DNA of 17,360 nucleotides from Acidimicrobiales bacterium (GTDB taxonomy: Bacteria; Actinomycetota; Acidimicrobiia; Acidimicrobiales; JABEUL01): NCBI GenBank assembly GCA_013044465.1, contig JABEUL010000247.1, positions 1 to 17,360 on the forward strand. The letters run 5' to 3'. Shown here in pieces: positions 7,541 through 15,273 of this stretch; positions within the stretch are counted from its first letter, which is position 1; every line of letters begins with the position of its first letter. Under the pieces are notes generated by a model. It saw only the letters and a program-made list of their open reading frames with translations, was not told the origin of the DNA and made no database searches. Position numbers and translations under genes: made by a program.

Positions 7541-9253
7541 ATGTCAACTTATCTTGGATCCAGTGAATTGAATGAACCTGACCATGATACTTCACCTTCC
7601 ACGGCAATTAAGCCCTCCCTCCCTGAATTATATTTCGCGACCGTGCGAGCAATGGGAACCGATGTTAAATCGACAATCGGTAATCTGAAGACATACTTAA
7701 ACCAAGCAGGCTACCATTGCGAAGAAGTTCACTTGAGCGAGCTCTTTCCGAAGGATAGTCTAGCTCAAAAATACCTCCCGACAAATCAAGCGGCCAACGA
7801 GTATGAGAAACGCAATAGTTTCATGAATGCTGGTGATGCACTGCGGACTATCCGAAATACCGCCGCCGTTGCCAGACTTGGTCTAAGAGATATCTGCGCT
7901 AGACGTGGTTTGGCTCATGATAACGCTCAGAAAAGTAATTATCGCGGAGTAGCCTGGGTAATTCGCTCTCTAATGCATGAAGCAGAAGTCGACTTTTATC
8001 GCGCGGTGCTTGGTCATCAATTCTTTGTAATATCACTATTTTCTGACGAAAAACAACGTAAAGAGAAAGTCATAAACGGATTGAAGACAAAACGTGGGAA
8101 TGCTAATGATGAACGTATAGAACGTCAGGCGACGGATTTACTTTTGCGAGATCGCGGTCGTCTTTTCGGATATCCTCATCCGCTAGCACAATTATATTCT
8201 GAAATAATGTATTTGAGCATCGAGAAGACGTTCCATGAAGCTGACTTATTTGTAGATGTCGATCGTCCAGAGAAGGCGGAGAAAGAGATTGAGCGGTTCG
8301 TCAAGCTTATCTTTAGCTATCCGTACTCTACCACGACTATTGAGGAGACAGCTCTTGCTCACGCCTTTATCGCCAAGCGGCAGAGCGCAGCAATTGCGCG
8401 ACAGGTTGGAGCGGCAATTGTTCTGGATGGTGATGTCGTTGCCACCGGAAGGAACGATATCCCGGCAGCTAATGGAGGTCAATTGGTGCTGCCCCCTGCT
8501 GGCGAACCAGTGGACATAATGTCTGCAGAACCAATAGCTTCACGTCAAGAACGAGAAGATGTACTTAGAGATATATTACGGAGGCTACTGCAGAGTGGTA
8601 AGTTTCAAGATATAGCCGAAGTACATGGAATATCGGGAATTGATCAACTGGAGGCAGATGGCGTGGATACACTCATTGATCAAACTCTAAAACTTGATGA
8701 TGCGCGACAAAGTCGCATTTTTGATTTAATTGAGTTCAATCCGACAGTTCATGCTGAAATGTCTGCAATTACCACTGCTGCTCGTACAGGTCGCTCGCTG
8801 CGCCGCGGACATCTTTTCACAACGACCTTCCCTTGTCATGAGTGCTCACGCCATATCATTGCGACTGGGATCACTCGTGTCGTGTACCTGGAACCGTATG
8901 CTAAGAGTAGAGCTGAAGCCCTATTTTCAAGTCAGATTAAAATGGGGGACAAGGATCACAATACGCATACCAGCACAAACCCGACCACCGACGATGAGAA
9001 AATACTTTATGAACCATTCATGGGTGTGGCGCCCCGGAGACAAGCTGACCTATTCTCATGGGTATCACGCGAAAGCGATAGCGAATCAATTAAGAATTGG
9101 GGACTCGATCCGGAAAAGCCTTTGCGTGAAACAATCGTGCATGTTGTCTCCCATGAGCTCGAGAACCATCGTAACGAACAAAAGTACGCTGAGCAACAAT
9201 TAGCAATGCGTGAGCCAGACGAGGCGTCAGGACCACAGCGCAAAGGGGCTTAG
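7541..9253 (+). CDS. AvcD-like anti-phage dCTP/dCMP deaminase
   Basis: The 570-aa protein has two parts. The N-terminal half begins ELYFATVRAMGTDVKST (about residues 29-45), the position of the P-loop-like motif of the family, with GTD at 39-41 but no canonical GxxxxGK[ST]. It includes a typical ERQATDLLLRDRGR segment near 195-208. The C-terminal half is a zinc-dependent deoxycytidylate deaminase: HAE at 404-406 (H404 metal ligand, E406 proton shuttle) and PCHEC with C432 and C435. This combination matches the anti-phage deaminases typified by Vibrio AvcD, which deplete dCTP/dCMP during infection and starve phage DNA synthesis. ATG 7541 is chosen for GGAGGA 8 nt upstream; a TTG 16 codons earlier is less likely. 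Arginine codons are mostly CGN, unlike the mixed use in the transfer genes, consistent with separate acquisition. All catalytic residues are present, so it is probably active. Confidence 0.88.
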   Translation: MSTYLGSSELNEPDHDTSPSTAIKPSLPELYFATVRAMGTDVKSTIGNLKTYLNQAGYHCEEVHLSELFPKDSLAQKYLPTNQAANEYEKRNSFMNAGDALRTIRNTAAVARLGLRDICARRGLAHDNAQKSNYRGVAWVIRSLMHEAEVDFYRAVLGHQFFVISLFSDEKQRKEKVINGLKTKRGNANDERIERQATDLLLRDRGRLFGYPHPLAQLYSEIMYLSIEKTFHEADLFVDVDRPEKAEKEIERFVKLIFSYPYSTTTIEETALAHAFIAKRQSAAIARQVGAAIVLDGDVVATGRNDIPAANGGQLVLPPAGEPVDIMSAEPIASRQEREDVLRDILRRLLQSGKFQDIAEVHGISGIDQLEADGVDTLIDQTLKLDDARQSRIFDLIEFNPTVHAEMSAITTAARTGRSLRRGHLFTTTFPCHECSRHIIATGITRVVYLEPYAKSRAEALFSSQIKMGDKDHNTHTSTNPTTDDEKILYEPFMGVAPRRQADLFSWVSRESDSESIKNWGLDPEKPLRETIVHVVSHELENHRNEQKYAEQQLAMREPDEASGPQRKGA

Positions 9254-9289
9254 GAATTACATCGGCTGGAGAGGGCGCGGCTTTGCAGC

Positions 9290-9556
9290 ATGGAGAAGGC
9301 GGTTCAGATGGCTGTTGCACGTAGAAGTTCAGAATCGACCGTAATTAAGGATCTCGACCATGTATTTGATCCGCACTCCAGAACTCTACAAACGCAACGG
9401 TTAATACTAAGATTAGAATCAACGTCTAAGCGAGAGGTCTACCTACTAGATCAAATGACTGACTGCATAGAACTGGAACCCAAGATACAAGAGGTAGGCA
9501 TAGCTCGACGAAATATGGACTTTAGAAGGGCCGAGGAAAAAGGAAGGTGGGCATGA
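9290..9556 (+). CDS. 88-aa ORF coupled to the TIR pseudogene; unknown
   Basis: This short, charged, soluble ORF (MEKAVQMAVARRSSESTVIK... ending EEKGRWA) starts 36 bp after the deaminase stop and ends in an ATGA overlap with the start of the TIR-domain pseudogene. The overlap is the main argument that it was a real gene in the same transcript. No strong ribosome binding site precedes ATG 9290, and no family is recognised. As its downstream neighbour is ruined, it may itself be a remnant. It could alternatively be a chance frame. Confidence 0.4.
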   Translation: MEKAVQMAVARRSSESTVIKDLDHVFDPHSRTLQTQRLILRLESTSKREVYLLDQMTDCIELEPKIQEVGIARRNMDFRRAEEKGRWA

Positions 9557-10409
9557 ATTCAGGAGCCTGTGTCAAGTTCATTAAAGCTATTTCATCAAAA
9601 CTTGCGGAGTTCGAATGGTCAGATATCAATTTGATTATCAGACAATTCGACTTTCTGTGATTGGGCTCTAGCTTTGAAGAAGGAAACAGAGAAAACTACA
9701 TCATTCATCCTATCGAAAACTCGCCCAATGACAAACTCATTGAGCCCGAAGAGTTTCTGCTTGGGGCGATGACGATGATACTGATCTGACCGACCTTATA
9801 GGATCATGGAAAGCGCAGCGACTTCATTTGTTCGCTAACCACAACCATACCCACCAAAAGCCATTGAGCGAGTTGAAGATCTCGCCAGGGGCCTACAGGA
9901 TTGACACGTTCGTGGCGCAAGGTAGACATAAGGCCCACTAAGGAGCGGGAACAAGAAATCGAACGCGCATTGAACACCTGTGATGCAGTCCTTAGGTATC
10001 TCACTTAAGATTTCCGCAAAAGCCTTTGGGTGAACAGGAAATCAGATCTTACATAAGTAGACGGGTGCTCGTCGTGCCTCTTCGTCGGGGCGACAATCCG
10101 TATGAGATTATGGGTAAATACCAGGGATTACAGGGGATGGGAGTTGATACATTTGAAGTGGCAATGCAGATCTTTAAGCTTTTCATTCCTCCAATCTGAC
10201 GTCTGGCAGCGGGACTAGTCGGACGATGCGAAGACGCCGAGAATTACGACTATACCAATCGTCTAGCCGGTTTGCCTAGCAAGATTTAATCGTGGACACT
10301 GGAATTACTCAGACGTCTGATGAATGCCAAAAATGCAAATGGCCAAGTTGGTGGAAGGTTTGAATCCAAGTGTGTCATCCAGCAAATTCTGGAAGAACAG
10401 AGGACATAA
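9553..10409 (+). pseudogene. Decayed TIR-domain protein (frameshifts and in-frame stops)
   Basis: Reading across all three frames reconstructs one protein of about 285 residues. It begins MNSGACVKFIKAISSKLAEF and continues through an in-frame TGA (9658) to EEFLLG near 9765. A shift then gives GSWKAQRLHLFANHNHTH, then KAIERVEDLARG in a third frame, then YRIDTFVA, and DIRPTKEREQEIERAL to a TAA at 10006. The last segment reads GEQEIRSYISRRVLVVPLRR and GKYQGLQG through a TGA (10197) and TAA (10287), to the terminal TAA at 10407. The order RLxLFAxH, IDTFVA, DIRPTKE-EIERALNTCDA, DF-KS-W-QE and VVPLRRG is the TIR fold, including the region of the NADase glutamate. At least four frameshifts and three internal stops mean it is not functional. 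Intact relatives act as NAD+-degrading defence or signalling enzymes; that role is from family knowledge. Confidence 0.72.
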
Positions 10410-10718
10410 GCCTCATAAATCGAGAATCTAGCGCTTAGCACCCCCAACCTCCCCAGCTTGACTGCTATCGGGTTTATTCCTTCATAACGGTCGTGTCACA
10501 CCGTTCTCTGGTCAGCGTGCTTTATTTCACAATCGCGCTACTCTGGCATTAACGTCGCTGGATTTACATAAGCGTCAGCATTTCTAAGTATGTGTAACTA
10601 CAGTCAAAAAAAGGAGACATGATGTCCGACAGGTTCCGATTATGACTCCAAAGTATCTGGCACACACTTCACCATTAGGTAACGGCAACTAACGCGGTTG
10701 CTAAAGGAGGTAGTCAGA
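10410..10718. other. Leader region of the second transfer operon
   Basis: There is no gene beyond a possible short leader ORF. An inverted repeat AACGGT (10486-10491) / ACCGTT (10500-10505) encloses CGTGTCAC, itself part of the near-palindrome GTGTCACAC. A Shine-Dalgarno-like AAAAAAAGGAG precedes an 8-codon ORF at 10619-10645, and AAAGGAGG at 10703-10710 serves the ArdC-like gene. The stretch probably marks the return from cargo to core element DNA and should contain the promoter of the second operon, which I cannot place. Confidence 0.4.
10619..10645 (+). CDS. Possible 8-residue leader peptide ORF
   Basis: ATG ATG at 10619/10622 follows a strong AAGGAG ribosome site and encodes MMSDRFRL before TGA at 10643. 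It lies 74 bp upstream of the ArdC-like gene. It could be a leader peptide of an attenuator, or the surviving start of a gene whose body was lost. No terminator hairpin is visible in the gap to support attenuation. Confidence 0.25.
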   Translation: MMSDRFRL

Positions 10719-11783
10719 GTGGTCCAAGATAATTTATCGATAAGTTCTCGTGAGGAGGCAACTGTTAGCAAGATAGAAGGTGCACAGGCCCTACTTGCCC
10801 ATGAAGTAGCATCACTGCAATCAGGAGAGGACTGGAAGAGATTTCTTGACTTTCAATCTCAACTCCACTCTTACAGCGCAAATAACGTGATGCTAATTGC
10901 ATCTCAACATCATGAGGCCTTCAAGAATGGACTAGTAAGTGAACCAACCCCGAGCTTTGTTGCAGGTTTTCACACCTGGAAAGCACTTGGCCGTCAAGTA
11001 GACAAGGACCAGCATGGCTATTCAATCCTTGCCCCATGTCGCTACGATCGCAAAATCGCAGTTGACGGTTCAGGTGAACGTCGTGAACTTAGAAGGGGTG
11101 ACAGACTCTCCGACAGTGAAACACTAGAGCGCCAGAAGGTTCTTGCTGGTTTTCGTGTTGAACACGTATTTGATCTTTCACAAACATCAGGCAAGGAAGT
11201 TCCGATTGGACCTTTGCCTAGCCTCCTAGAGGGTGAGGCGCCATTTGGGCTGGGCTCTTCAGTAGCTGATGTTATAGAAAGTCATGGATTCCATGTGGAC
11301 ACAGTTGTCAATTCCTTGGCAATTGGTGGCGCTAATGGTCAGACAATTCCAGAAGCCAAAATGGTGGTAATCAGGGACGACATGGATGATGCTGCAATGG
11401 TTAAAACCTTAATTCACGAGGCTGCCCACGTAATACTTCACACTACGTTTCCCGGATCAAGGTTTCCAAGACATGTTATGGAAGTAGAGGCTGAATCAGT
11501 TGCCTATGTTGTGGCATCTGCTCACGGAATGCCAACCGATTCCTACAGCTTCCCTTATGTGGCCATGTGGGCAGGGGAAGATGCATCCAATGTAGTTGCA
11601 TCGACCCAACAAAGAGTTGCTAAAGTTGCGAAGGAAATCATTGTAGCAAGTCCTGCACCTCATGGAAGTGGCGGCAAGGCAACTGGAGCAGATGTTGCGA
11701 TTGCTAATGCTCAACAGAGAAGAGCTGAGAGAGAACTAGAGAGATCTCAGTCAAAAGACCAGGCACTAGCTGTTGGGTTATGA
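10719..11783 (+). CDS. ArdC-like antirestriction protein with ssDNA-binding and metallopeptidase domains
   Basis: This 354-aa protein has an N-terminal ArdC-type domain (about residues 18-110), including WKRFLDFQSQLHSYSANNV and the FHTWKALGRQV segment typical of ArdC-like single-strand DNA binding. The C-terminal half is a zinc-metallopeptidase-like domain with HEAAH (residues 233-237) followed by EVEAES (255-260), supplying the expected third ligand. In ArdC the two domains together protect transferred single-stranded DNA from host restriction; a similar early-entry role is inferred here. GTG 10719 is chosen because AGGAGG at 10705-10710 precedes it by 8 nt; an upstream TTG at 10698 would overlap that site. 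The stop overlaps the next start in ATGA. It heads the second transfer operon. Confidence 0.85.
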   Translation: MVQDNLSISSREEATVSKIEGAQALLAHEVASLQSGEDWKRFLDFQSQLHSYSANNVMLIASQHHEAFKNGLVSEPTPSFVAGFHTWKALGRQVDKDQHGYSILAPCRYDRKIAVDGSGERRELRRGDRLSDSETLERQKVLAGFRVEHVFDLSQTSGKEVPIGPLPSLLEGEAPFGLGSSVADVIESHGFHVDTVVNSLAIGGANGQTIPEAKMVVIRDDMDDAAMVKTLIHEAAHVILHTTFPGSRFPRHVMEVEAESVAYVVASAHGMPTDSYSFPYVAMWAGEDASNVVASTQQRVAKVAKEIIVASPAPHGSGGKATGADVAIANAQQRRAERELERSQSKDQALAVGL

Positions 11784-12022
11784 CTTCAGCTTTTAACCGG
11801 ATTCATCCAAGCGAAAGAGGTTTCAAGAGACATTTATTCGCAGATGATCGACTAAGTCGAAAGCAGGTGAAATGGCTCACTTCTGTCAGAGGTCACAATT
11901 TCTATCGCTCTAGGATCTATCGCATTAAGCACTCCAGGCAAAATCTTCTCCCTGAAGATGAAGAATCTTGCTTCGCAGTCGAGGTGGAGAGTCTTGAACG
12001 TAGTCGCATAGAAAGCCAGTGA
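11780..12022 (+). CDS. Small basic protein of unknown function in the coupling-protein operon
   Basis: This 80-aa soluble protein is rich in Arg and His in its first 55 residues (RGFKRHLFADDRLSRKQVKW) with an acidic tail (EVESLERSRIESQ). No family is recognised. It overlaps both neighbours by about 4 nt (ATGA at 11780 and GTGA at 12019), so it is almost certainly translated as part of the operon. The basic body would suit nucleic-acid contact or an accessory role to the coupling protein, but that is speculation. Confidence 0.65.
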   Translation: MTSAFNRIHPSERGFKRHLFADDRLSRKQVKWLTSVRGHNFYRSRIYRIKHSRQNLLPEDEESCFAVEVESLERSRIESQ

Positions 12023-13818
12023 TGCAGCCGAGCCCTAGAAGTGGAACTGACTTGGTTCTAGGTGCTATTGCAATATTGATATTGCTCTCAGGTGTCCTTT
12101 GGCTTGGAGGAGCTATCTCCGCTTTGCTTTCACAACATAAAATCCCAGATGGACATTTCTTCGCTGGGCTATCTAGCCTGTCTGATCCTTCAGATCCATC
12201 TAAGTCATGGCATACTCCAGTTGGATCATCCGTACTTTATTGGAGTGTCACCTCGCTAGTAGTAGGAGTCGCCGGGTTGCTAACTTTTCTCGGCGTTAGG
12301 TTGTTTAGAAATGTATTCAGCGGAACTTTGAATAAAAGTCCCTTGAAAGCTCAGGGACTTGCTAGTAGATCTGAAATCAGAGTTGCTGCCAGTCAAAAGT
12401 CACTCATGAAACGAGCCTCCACACTGCGGCCCTCGCTTCTAAAGCCAAAGCCAGGTGACATCGGTTATTTAATCGGGATTGGAAATGGTATTCCGTGTTG
12501 GGCATCGGTGGAAGATTCAATGCTTCTCTTGGGTCCGCCTCGCTCTGGAAAAGGTACAAATGTTGTTATTCCAATGATCCTCGATGCTCCAGGTGCCCTT
12601 GTTACCACTTCCACCAGGCCTGACAACCTTGCAGTTACCTTTGATGCAAGGAAAAAAAGAGGACCTGTAGCTATTTTTGATCCACAAGGTCTTGCGAGAT
12701 CAGCGAGTTTGCCATCTACTATGAAATGGTCACTGACTAGGGGATGCATAGATCCACAGAATGCAATTGTAAGGGCTGAAGCGCTTGTAGGAGAAACGCT
12801 TAAGAGTGGAGTTGAAAATGGATCTTTTTGGCGCCAACAAGCATTAGCCGTTACTCGAGCACTTCTCCAAGCAGGTGCGCTAGATAACCGACCGCCCTCC
12901 GACCTCTACCGATGGAGCCATTTCGCAGGTGCTGCCAAAGAAGCAGTCAATATACTTTCAACTAATAATGGGTCCACTCCAGGCTGGGGCAGTGCGCTCG
13001 ATGCCATTATCTCAGCTGATCAGCGAACTAGAGACTCAGTTTGGGCAATGGTTGCCAATACTTTTGCACCTCTTTCTGACCCGTCTGTTTTAGCATCAGT
13101 TTCACCAAGGGAAAATGAGTCTTTCGATCCTCAAACCTTCCTAAAAGAAAATGGAACTCTCTTCCTCTTAGGAAGTGCCAGTGGAGCCAGTTCAACCTCA
13201 ACTCTTGTCGCTGCCTTAATTGAAGACGTGATTAATGCGGCCAGGCATGAAGCAGCAAAATGTATTGGCCAACGACTGGATCCGCCACTTTCCCTAGTTC
13301 TTGATGAAGCTGCCAACTATCCACTTCCCTCACTCCCATCTCTAATGAGTGAAGGTGGAGGTTCTGGGATAATGACACTAGCTGTACTTCAGTCACTTTC
13401 TCAAGCTAGAGATCGCTGGGGAAGAGAAGCTGCTGGGGCCATATGGGATTCTGCCATTATAAAGATTGTCCTAGGTGGCTCATCCAATGCTGATGACTTA
13501 TCGGATATTTCAAGGCTCATTGGAGACAGAGAACTTAAAGAGTGGTCAGAGACAAGACAAGGTGGACTTGGATGCTCCATGTCGTCTTCCACCAAACGTA
13601 TACCAATCCTCGAACCATCTGAGATCAGAAAACTTCCAATTGGTCATGGACTTCTTCTCCTCCGAGCATCTGCTCCGGTAATAGTGCGACTTCAACCCTG
13701 GACTAAAAGAAAAGACAGAAAAGAGCTAATTGCATCCAAATCGAGATTTGAGGAGACAATTGACACAGGCGAACCAAGTTGTGACGATATTTGCGAAGGG
13801 GTCCAAGAACATGCGTGA
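12019..13818 (+). CDS. VirD4/TraG-type conjugative coupling protein
   Basis: The 599-aa protein has two N-terminal membrane helices (about residues 11-36 and 70-92) flanking a short extracytoplasmic loop, then a cytoplasmic ATPase domain. Walker A is GPPRSGKGT (172-180), followed by VTTSTRPDNLA, the characteristic next strand of VirD4/TraG proteins. Walker B is LSLVLDEA (424-431) with Glu about 430. The later segment IMTLAVLQSLSQARDRWG is also typical. The protein would bring the DNA-protein transfer intermediate to the VirB4/VirB6-like channel and drive DNA through it. Start is GTG 12019 (4-nt overlap) or ATG 12022 (1-nt overlap). The ATP-binding and hydrolysis motifs are intact. The 3' end overlaps the HNH gene by 8 nt. 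Confidence 0.92.
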   Translation: MMQPSPRSGTDLVLGAIAILILLSGVLWLGGAISALLSQHKIPDGHFFAGLSSLSDPSDPSKSWHTPVGSSVLYWSVTSLVVGVAGLLTFLGVRLFRNVFSGTLNKSPLKAQGLASRSEIRVAASQKSLMKRASTLRPSLLKPKPGDIGYLIGIGNGIPCWASVEDSMLLLGPPRSGKGTNVVIPMILDAPGALVTTSTRPDNLAVTFDARKKRGPVAIFDPQGLARSASLPSTMKWSLTRGCIDPQNAIVRAEALVGETLKSGVENGSFWRQQALAVTRALLQAGALDNRPPSDLYRWSHFAGAAKEAVNILSTNNGSTPGWGSALDAIISADQRTRDSVWAMVANTFAPLSDPSVLASVSPRENESFDPQTFLKENGTLFLLGSASGASSTSTLVAALIEDVINAARHEAAKCIGQRLDPPLSLVLDEAANYPLPSLPSLMSEGGGSGIMTLAVLQSLSQARDRWGREAAGAIWDSAIIKIVLGGSSNADDLSDISRLIGDRELKEWSETRQGGLGCSMSSSTKRIPILEPSEIRKLPIGHGLLLLRASAPVIVRLQPWTKRKDRKELIASKSRFEETIDTGEPSCDDICEGVQEHA

Positions 13819-14260
13819 ATCTCGGCTTGGCCTGCCCTGGTCGACCTCTCGAATAAGGAAGCGGTTCGAATATTCAAAGTGGATGGAGAGCCAAAGCTGG
13901 TTAGATGCTAGAAAGCTGTGGTTTTCCACCTGGGTCGACCTAGAAGGACGTGACCCAACTTGCCTAGCGTGTGGAGGGAACTGGACCCTCCAACATGGCG
14001 ACTTACATCATCGAAGCTATGAGCGTCTTGGTCACGAAAGATTTGACGATCTCATGCCACTATGCCGGAATTGTCATGACAAAGTCCATAAAATCTTAGA
14101 ATCATCGCCTTCGTGGCGAAAACTCAATAGAGGTCAAGCTAGCGACCTTATCGTTGGGAGGCTAAGGATATCTCAAAAAAATACTTCCCAAGTTGAATCT
14201 GCGTCTCTAAGCAACGCTTCTTTGCGTGTTGATAATAAGGCAGTAAGTCAAAGTGGATGA
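13811..14260 (+). CDS. HNH-type zinc endonuclease-like protein
   Basis: This 149-aa protein has a compact zinc-binding HNH module: CLAC (C51, C54), HH at residues 66-67, and CRNCHDKVH with C85, C88, H89 and H93. The order Cys-X2-Cys, His-His, Cys-X2-Cys-His is that of McrA/HNH nucleases. Similar small HNH proteins are often coded next to the coupling protein in actinobacterial elements; whether this one nicks or cuts DNA during transfer is unknown. I place the start at ATG 13811 because GAAGGGG lies just upstream and the overlap with the coupling protein is short; an ATG 27 codons earlier would force a long overlap. Its end overlaps the next gene by 8 nt. Confidence 0.8.
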   Translation: MRESRLGLPWSTSRIRKRFEYSKWMESQSWLDARKLWFSTWVDLEGRDPTCLACGGNWTLQHGDLHHRSYERLGHERFDDLMPLCRNCHDKVHKILESSPSWRKLNRGQASDLIVGRLRISQKNTSQVESASLSNASLRVDNKAVSQSG

Positions 14261-14810
14261 TGGTATTGATTCAGGCACTGACGTCGAGCAAATTCCTGAA
14301 ATAAATGGACCTGTTGAAGAAGCAACTCCGGGAGTCAACTCGTTAGAGGGTCTTCTTTCACAATACCGTGAAAGCATTCCAGACTTTGATGAGATTCCGA
14401 TTGCAACTCACTGGCCTTCAATGTCGGCCGATGAAGCCCAGATTAATTGGGTCAACCTATTCAAATGGGTAGAAGACCTGAGATCTCGTTTTAGCCACTT
14501 AGATCATCATGTGATTCCACCGTGCTGGTGGCGCCACAATGGACATGTAGAAGCGTTGTCTGCACTTCGTGACCATGAACTCGTGAGCTTTATGGACAGT
14601 GCTCCCGCTTCAGCTCCACTTGATTGGTTCCGGGCCCTTCGTGACATCTCGTCAATGCTTCGCAGTTGGACCAGTGAGAATTCATGTAGTACTTCCCACG
14701 TTGAACAACCTGTGGTTCCTTTCATGTCAAATTCGAAGGAAATAGATGACTATATAGTCCGTGACGTGACCAATAGAGCTCGTCAATACAAAATCCCAAG
14801 CGAACCGTAG
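14253..14810 (+). CDS. DUF4913-family conjugation-associated protein
   Basis: This 185-aa soluble protein starts with an acidic, flexible stretch of about 45 residues. The conserved domain spans about residues 60-140, with FKWVEDLRSRF, PPCWWRHNGHVEALSALRDH and DWFRALRDI. This tryptophan-rich pattern is that of DUF4913, found beside VirD4-like genes in actinobacterial ICEs and plasmids. The biochemical function of the family is not established. GTG 14253 overlaps the HNH gene's end by 8 nt. It closes the second transfer operon. A 6-bp inverted repeat GTAGCC (14827-14832) / GGCTAC (14846-14851) follows, too loose in loop and without a T run to call a terminator. Confidence 0.82.
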   Translation: MDDGIDSGTDVEQIPEINGPVEEATPGVNSLEGLLSQYRESIPDFDEIPIATHWPSMSADEAQINWVNLFKWVEDLRSRFSHLDHHVIPPCWWRHNGHVEALSALRDHELVSFMDSAPASAPLDWFRALRDISSMLRSWTSENSCSTSHVEQPVVPFMSNSKEIDDYIVRDVTNRARQYKIPSEP

Positions 14811-14877
14811 GGCTTCTGGCAGCTCAGTAGCCAAAGGGTAGGGACGGCTACAAGAGGCGTCAAAGGAGGCAAGAGCA

Positions 14878-14979
14878 GTGAAAGATTGGTTTGAGAGTAA
14901 AAATGTCTACGAACTGATTATTTATCCGAACTTTTGGACTTCTGAAATAGAACTGGAAAGAGGGATTTTAAATGGGTAA
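14878..14979 (+). CDS. 33-aa ORF with strong ribosome site, upstream of the excisionase gene
   Basis: GTG 14878 is preceded at 8 nt by AGGAGG (14864-14869), the best ribosome site in this part of the window. It opens 33 codons reading MKDWFESKNVYELIIYPNFW and on to ILNG, with TAA at 14977. Its last 8 bases overlap the start of the excisionase-like gene, so translating it would deliver ribosomes to that start. The peptide has aromatic and hydrophobic residues but no clear membrane segment, and I know no family. It could be a coupled leader peptide controlling the recombination genes, or a truncated gene. Confidence 0.5.
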   Translation: MKDWFESKNVYELIIYPNFWTSEIELERGILNG

Positions 14980-15271
14980 TAAAAGCACATTACAGACATC
15001 GAAACGGGATATTCACAATACTGCAAAGGTCTCAAGAGGCAATTACCTAACCTTGGATCAAGTACCAGATAATTACCCTGTATTCACTCTTCGACTTTTG
15101 CGTCGATTGGTTGAAGAAAGAAGGATAGCCTTTTCTCGGGCAGGGCGAAGGATTGTATTTTCAGAAAGTGATATTGAATCCTACTTGGAGAACAACCGCG
15201 TAGAACCTCAAACTACAACTAGTTCAAGTCGAGTTTTTAGTGCTCAATCTATGTCAAGAGTTGCCAGTTAG
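14972..15271 (+). CDS. Excisionase-like helix-turn-helix protein
   Basis: This 99-aa protein carries a central small DNA-binding domain (about residues 24-80): YLTLDQVPDNYP, then LRLLRRLVEERRIAFSRAGR, then RIVFSESDIESYLE. The pattern of a short helix-turn-helix, a basic wing and a closing helix is that of MerR-like excisionase (HTH_17) domains. Placement directly before the integrase, with the integrase ATG 2 bp after its stop, supports a role as recombination directionality factor or as regulator of the integrase. The N-terminal 20 residues and the Ser/Thr-rich C-terminus are unstructured-looking. GAGGG before ATG 14972 is a modest ribosome site. Confidence 0.75.
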   Translation: MGNKSTLQTSKRDIHNTAKVSRGNYLTLDQVPDNYPVFTLRLLRRLVEERRIAFSRAGRRIVFSESDIESYLENNRVEPQTTTSSSRVFSAQSMSRVAS

Positions 15272-15273
15272 TC

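Noticed and set aside
8730..9203. 157-aa frame inside the deaminase gene
   Set aside because: Lies entirely within the deaminase catalytic-domain coding region in another frame. The catalytic motifs belong to the main frame.
9804..10004. 66-aa minus-strand frame
   Set aside because: Opposite strand of the TIR pseudogene; no ribosome site or recognisable features.
695..10499. The 10-mer GTCGTGTCAC occurs both near 695 and near 10490, upstream of each transfer operon
   Set aside because: Repeated 10-mers are expected many times by chance in a window this long, and the flanks do not align.
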